DNA of 7,793 nt from positions 1 to 7,793 of the forward strand of contig JAEDNB010000096.1 of NCBI GenBank assembly GCA_016302725.1, written 5' to 3'. The notes below the pieces were generated by a model. It saw only the letters and a program-made list of their open reading frames with translations, searched no databases and was not told the origin of the DNA. Made by a program: the position numbers and the translations under genes. Source of the DNA: Lentisphaeria bacterium (GTDB taxonomy: Bacteria > Verrucomicrobiota > Lentisphaeria > Oligosphaerales > Oligosphaeraceae). Shown here piece after piece: positions 4,772 to 7,793 of the stretch (within the stretch, counting starts at the first letter, position 1; every line of letters begins with the position of its first letter).

Positions 4772-5395
4772 ATGGCCGGCATTCCAGAGCCCTTCCAGTT
4801 GGAACTCTCCCTGGGGGTGGAGTGCGTGGCCGGGGTGGACGAAGTGGGGAGGGGGCCCCTGGCCGGCCCCGTGGTGGTGGCCGCCGTGGTCCTGCCCTTG
4901 CCGCCCCAGCCCTTTGACGTGCCGGTCAACGATTCCAAAAAACTCACCGAGGCAAGGAGAATCGAACTGGACCACCAGTTGCGGGAGGACCCCAGGGTCC
5001 GCTTTGCCATCGTGGAGCGCTCCCCCGCCCAAATCGACCGGATGAACATTCTCCGGGCAACCCAGGACGCCATGCGGGAGGCGGTTCTCGCCCTCGCTCC
5101 TCCAAAGCCCCAGGCCGCCTTGGTGGATGGCCTGGCCTTCTCTCCTTTTCCCGTCCCCGTCACTTTCGTGGTGAAGGGGGACGGACGCTCCGCCTCCATC
5201 GCCGCCGCCAGCATCCTGGCAAAGGTCTACCGTGACCGCCTGATGGACGAGATGGATCTCCGCTATCCCGGCTACGGCTTTGCCCGCAACAAGGGCTATG
5301 GCACGGCGGAACATCTGGAGGGGCTCCGCCGAATGGGGCCATGCCCCATCCATCGGTACTCCTTCGGTCCCGTGGCCCAGCCCACTCTTTTCTGA
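4772..5395 (+). CDS. rnhB: Ribonuclease HII
   Basis: RNase HII cuts the RNA strand of RNA/DNA hybrids and nicks at single ribonucleotides left in DNA. The 207-residue product has the family core: GVDEVGRGPLAGPVVVAAVVL with catalytic Asp23 and Glu24, NDSKKLTEARR (53-63), VDG with Asp119, and KGDGRSASIAAASILAKVYRD with Asp137 as the fourth metal ligand. PGYGFARNKGYGTAEH and PIHRYSF, which lie near the hybrid-binding and C-terminal elements, complete the match. The length is typical. The ATG at 4772 gives the usual short lead before the first strand. It has no Shine-Dalgarno sequence and is preceded by a C/T tract (about 4741-4771). An upstream in-frame extension back to 4628 would run through the terminator and is unlikely. 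The gene follows rplS as in many genomes, but a terminator lies between them. Confidence 0.96.
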   Translation: MAGIPEPFQLELSLGVECVAGVDEVGRGPLAGPVVVAAVVLPLPPQPFDVPVNDSKKLTEARRIELDHQLREDPRVRFAIVERSPAQIDRMNILRATQDAMREAVLALAPPKPQAALVDGLAFSPFPVPVTFVVKGDGRSASIAAASILAKVYRDRLMDEMDLRYPGYGFARNKGYGTAEHLEGLRRMGPCPIHRYSFGPVAQPTLF

Positions 5396-5682
5396 AACCC
5401 CCGTCACCCCAGGAACAAGGCCTCTTCCCCGCTGGAGAGACGGGCCGCAGCCCTTCTGTGAACACGCGAGACAAGCCTCGCCTTCCCTCCCCCCAGCGCT
5501 CCCCTGAAAGCGCCCCCTGCCTCCAAATACCCCTCGGAATCCATGCCCCCTGCCTCCCATGGGGCGAAGGGCGGAATAGGGGAAACGGCGGAGAACGCCG
5601 CCCTGGCGCCCCCAAGGCCCTCCAGAATCGGGGGGACGGAGAGGGCAGGCCAGCCTGCGGCAGAGGCTTATGCTAATTGACC
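5396..5682 (+). other. Non-coding spacer between rnhB and pcnB
   Basis: These 287 nt contain no gene I can support. The + strand is C- and G-rich with several small inverted repeats, such as GGCGG/CCGCC within 5586-5602 and GCAGG-CCAG-CCTGC (5645-5658) just before pcnB. None has a T tract, so the end of rnhB transcription is not visible. No convincing promoter for pcnB was found. AGAGG (5662-5666) may be its ribosome-binding site, although it is 16 nt from the ATG. Confidence 0.4.
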
Positions 5683-7383
5683 ATGCCTGATACCGTCCCT
5701 AAAAATGTCCTGGATGAACTTCGCCACGCCGTCAATCCCGTGCCTGTGTCCGTGGTGCGGGAGTTGACCCGTGCCGGCTACGAGGCCTACATCGTGGGCG
5801 GCGCCGTCCGCGACCTGCTCCTGGGAAAGGCCCCCAAGGATTACGACATTTCCACCAGTGCCACCCCGGAAGAGGTGCGCAAGGTCTTTGGCCGCCGCCG
5901 GTGCCATGTCATTGGCCGCCGCTTCCGGCTGGCCCATGTCTACGCCGGGGGGGAGATCTACGAGGTGTCCACCTTCCGCCGCACGCCCGACGAAAAGGAG
6001 AGGCAGGGGCGGCGCCACGAAGACGGGCCCATCATCTGGAACGACAACTGCTTCGGCACCCTGGAGGACGACGCCATGCGCCGGGATTTCACGGTGAATG
6101 CCCTCTATCTGGATGTCTCCGGCAAGCGGGGAATCATTGACTTTTCCGGGGGCTACCAGGACCTGCGCCAAGGGGTCGTCCGCTGCCTGGGGCGTCCTGC
6201 CCTCCGCATGGAGGAGGATCCCGTCCGGATGCTTCGGGCCCTCAAGTTGGTGGGGCAGTGCGGGTTCCGCCTGGAACCGGAGTTGGAGGGCGTCATCCGG
6301 GAAAAGGGGGGCGAGATTCGCTTGGCCAGTGCGGCCAGGCTCTTTGAGGAACTGCTGAAGATTCTGGCGAATCCCGCCGCCGGCCAGACCCTCCAGGTGA
6401 TGCATGAGATGGGCTTCCTGCGGCATTTCTGGCCTGTGGTGGATGAGGCCTGGGAGGAGCAGGAGGGCGTGATGCTCCGCCATCTCCTCAAGCTCCGGGG
6501 GGAGGCCATGCGCCGGGGACGCTACTCCAACTCCCGGGGACTGGCCCTCTCCACCGTGGCCCTCCCTTTCCTCATGAGCGCCTTGAATCCGGGAAACCCC
6601 ACCCAGTTCTGGGAGGGCGCCGCCCATGGGGATCCCGTGGCCCATCGCGCCCTCGCCCTGGTCTTTGAGGGCATCACCGTCCCCAGGCTCCTTTCCCACC
6701 GGGTTCTGCAAATCATCGGCCTGGTGCCCCGGCTGATGAGCGCCGCCGTCTCCCCCCGCTATCTCAACCACGGGGAATACCGCTATGGCAGGGCGCTGGT
6801 GGCCCTCCTGGTGCAGCTCTTCGGGTGGGACAGGTCAATCCTGGAACGTCTCCCCGAACTCTATCCCCGCATCGGTTCCCCCGAGGAGGAGCTGGAGGAG
6901 CTGGAGGAAATCCAGGAGGAGGCTGTCGCTGTGTGCGAGGAGGAGGGCAGGGAGGCTGCCCGTGAAGCCGGGGAGGGCAGGGGGGTGTCCCCTTCCCCCA
7001 AGGACCCCGTCTCCCCTGAAGCCCTCCCTCCCAAACTCGTCCCCCTTACCCAGGGAGGAAGCCTGCCCGTCTCCCCCGCCCCTGCCAAACCCTCCCGCCC
7101 AAGGAGAAGAAAGACGGCTGCACAGGGAGACGCCGCGCCCAGGAAGCCACGCTCCCAGAAGGAACTCTCCCCCAACGCGCCGGAAAACTCCCCCGCGCTC
7201 CATGAGGGAAAGGATGCCCTGGGACGGGATGAATCCCCCGTCGTCCAGGCGCCTCCCAATCCCCCTGCAGCCACCTTCTTCGAGACGGCCCCCGTCCTGC
7301 TCCCCGAGGAAAAGGGAAGGCGGAAGGCCGCAAAACTGACCCCCACGGATTCCATCACCTTTGGCGGAAGCCCACAGAAATGA
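5683..7383 (+). CDS. pcnB: Bacterial poly(A) polymerase
   Basis: This class II nucleotidyltransferase adds 3' A tails to RNA, marking it for decay. The head domain has AYIVGGAVRDLLLG (35-48), then DYD with metal-binding Asp53 and Asp55. The stretch VIGRRFRLAHV (76-86) fits the published signature that separates bacterial poly(A) polymerases from CCA-adding enzymes, [LIV][LIV]G[RK][RK]Fx[LIV]h[HQL][LIV]. RRDFTVNALYLDV (133-145) and RMLRALKLVGQCGFRLE provide the nucleotide-recognition and neck regions. From about residue 400 the chain becomes a glutamate-rich helix (EEELEELEEIQEE). It continues as roughly 150 residues of Pro/Ser/Lys/Arg-rich, probably disordered tail, making 566 residues against about 400-470 usual. 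Basic tails in this family can help bind RNA or partners. ATG 5683 is chosen; TTG 5677, 10 nt after AGAGG, is an alternative. The stop lies one base before the next gene. Confidence 0.92.
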   Translation: MPDTVPKNVLDELRHAVNPVPVSVVRELTRAGYEAYIVGGAVRDLLLGKAPKDYDISTSATPEEVRKVFGRRRCHVIGRRFRLAHVYAGGEIYEVSTFRRTPDEKERQGRRHEDGPIIWNDNCFGTLEDDAMRRDFTVNALYLDVSGKRGIIDFSGGYQDLRQGVVRCLGRPALRMEEDPVRMLRALKLVGQCGFRLEPELEGVIREKGGEIRLASAARLFEELLKILANPAAGQTLQVMHEMGFLRHFWPVVDEAWEEQEGVMLRHLLKLRGEAMRRGRYSNSRGLALSTVALPFLMSALNPGNPTQFWEGAAHGDPVAHRALALVFEGITVPRLLSHRVLQIIGLVPRLMSAAVSPRYLNHGEYRYGRALVALLVQLFGWDRSILERLPELYPRIGSPEEELEELEEIQEEAVAVCEEEGREAAREAGEGRGVSPSPKDPVSPEALPPKLVPLTQGGSLPVSPAPAKPSRPRRRKTAAQGDAAPRKPRSQKELSPNAPENSPALHEGKDALGRDESPVVQAPPNPPAATFFETAPVLLPEEKGRRKAAKLTPTDSITFGGSPQK

Positions 7384-7384
7384 G

Positions 7385-7793
7385 ATGTTGAGGAAATACG
7401 GAATCGCCATCGCACTCTTCCTGGTCCAGGCACTCCTCCTTCTCTGGGGGGTACGCCACTATGCGGGCAAAAAGGAGGCTCCCCTTTCCCCGCAGGCCCC
7501 TTCTCTCGCCCGCCACCCCTCCCCCACGCCAACGGTGAAGCCCCCCGCTCAGCCACAGCCTCCCACGCCAACGGTGAAGCCCCCCGTGCCGGCGTCGCCC
7601 TCCCGTCCGGCGGGGGCGGGGCTTTTCCATCCGGACTATTTCCCCGTGGCGGAAAAGCCCATGAAGGATTCCCTGCGTCGGGAGCTGAAGGAGGTGCGTT
7701 CCGGCTTGGTGCTGGATTTGGACACCCGCACCATTCTGTGGCAGAAGGACGCCGCCCGGAGTTATCCCTTGGCCTCCCTGACCAAACTGATGA
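7385..7793 (+). CDS. D-alanyl-D-alanine carboxypeptidase-like protein (peptidase S11), N-terminal part
   Basis: The gene runs off the window, leaving 136 codons. It starts at ATG 7385, one base after the pcnB stop, so the two are probably co-translated. Residues 1-5 are basic, and residues 6-22 (GIAIALFLVQALLLLWG) form a hydrophobic signal peptide or membrane anchor with no lipobox cysteine. A Pro/Thr/Lys-rich linker (about 31-75) follows. SGLVLDLDTRTILWQKDAAR leads into YPLASLTKLM, whose Ser131-x-x-Lys134 is the SxxK active-site motif. The order of strand then SxxK is that of DacA/PBP5-type enzymes, which trim the terminal D-Ala from peptidoglycan stem peptides in the periplasm. The later SxN and KTG motifs lie outside the window. 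A class A beta-lactamase or another penicillin-binding fold is less likely but not excluded. Confidence 0.83.
   Translation, partial: MLRKYGIAIALFLVQALLLLWGVRHYAGKKEAPLSPQAPSLARHPSPTPTVKPPAQPQPPTPTVKPPVPASPSRPAGAGLFHPDYFPVAEKPMKDSLRRELKEVRSGLVLDLDTRTILWQKDAARSYPLASLTKLM
7523..7586 (+). repeat. 25-bp direct repeat in the carboxypeptidase linker
   Basis: Two identical 25-base copies, 7523-7547 and 7562-7586, start 39 nt apart, a multiple of three. Each encodes PTPTVKPP within the proline-rich linker between membrane anchor and catalytic domain. The in-frame spacing means that gain or loss of a unit would lengthen or shorten the linker without breaking the gene. Confidence 0.85.

Noticed and set aside
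5670..5690. A six-codon frame (MLIDHA) overlapping the pcnB start as a leader peptide.
   Set aside because: Too short to support, AGAGG lies only 3 nt before it, and such mini-frames are expected by chance.
1..7793. CRISPR array, tRNA or rRNA genes, insertion sequences, prophage or defence genes.
   Set aside because: No regularly spaced repeats, tRNA-like cloverleaf, rRNA signature, transposase or integrase motif was seen on either strand. The window is mostly filled by housekeeping genes.

Overview
This is a GC-rich window (roughly two thirds G+C by eye) in which every recognisable gene lies on the + strand. Sense strands are strongly C-biased, with many CCC and CTC codons and C runs. The gene content is ordinary bacterial housekeeping. 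Three things suggest a PVC-superphylum-like lineage (Lentisphaerota, Kiritimatiellota or Verrucomicrobiota): the C-rich codon use, the bS16 with an Ala/Glu-rich tail, and the rpsP-khpA-trmD-rplS cluster without rimM. This placement is a low-confidence inference; no marker in the window fixes it.

Layout. 1-555 is the 3' end of a PLP-dependent class I/II aminotransferase. 556-764 is a non-coding spacer rich in inverted repeats. 765-938 encodes a small two-cluster bacterial ferredoxin. It is bracketed by two copies of a short palindromic repeat (573-613 and 956-1001) and followed by a textbook intrinsic terminator (1041-1086). 1165-2451 encodes a BaiN/YhiN/HI0933-type flavoprotein. A candidate sigma70-like promoter overlaps its stop codon and would drive the next block.

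2515-4397 is a translation operon: rpsP (bS16), khpA (KH-domain RNA-binding protein, here with a long N-terminal extension), trmD (tRNA m1G37 methyltransferase) and rplS (bL19). The order is the classical one except that rimM is missing between khpA and trmD. After rplS comes about 235 nt of unusually G-rich, hairpin-rich non-coding sequence, then a strong terminator (4635-4677). rnhB (RNase HII, 4772-5395) follows and therefore probably has its own promoter.

After a 287-nt spacer, 5683-7383 encodes a bacterial poly(A) polymerase (PcnB) with a long disordered tail. One base later begins a membrane-anchored or secreted D-Ala-D-Ala carboxypeptidase-like gene, cut by the window end just after its SxxK catalytic motif.

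How the genes fit together: the central block makes ribosomal proteins and a tRNA modification enzyme that protects the reading frame, plus an RNA chaperone-like KH protein. RNase HII (RNA/DNA hybrid removal) and PcnB (RNA 3' tailing) extend the nucleic-acid theme. The aminotransferase, ferredoxin, flavoprotein and carboxypeptidase are separate metabolic or cell-wall functions. I found no CRISPR array, transposase, phage gene or defence system. The most unusual items are the ferredoxin-flanking palindromes, the structured G-rich rplS-rnhB spacer, the extended KhpA and the missing rimM.
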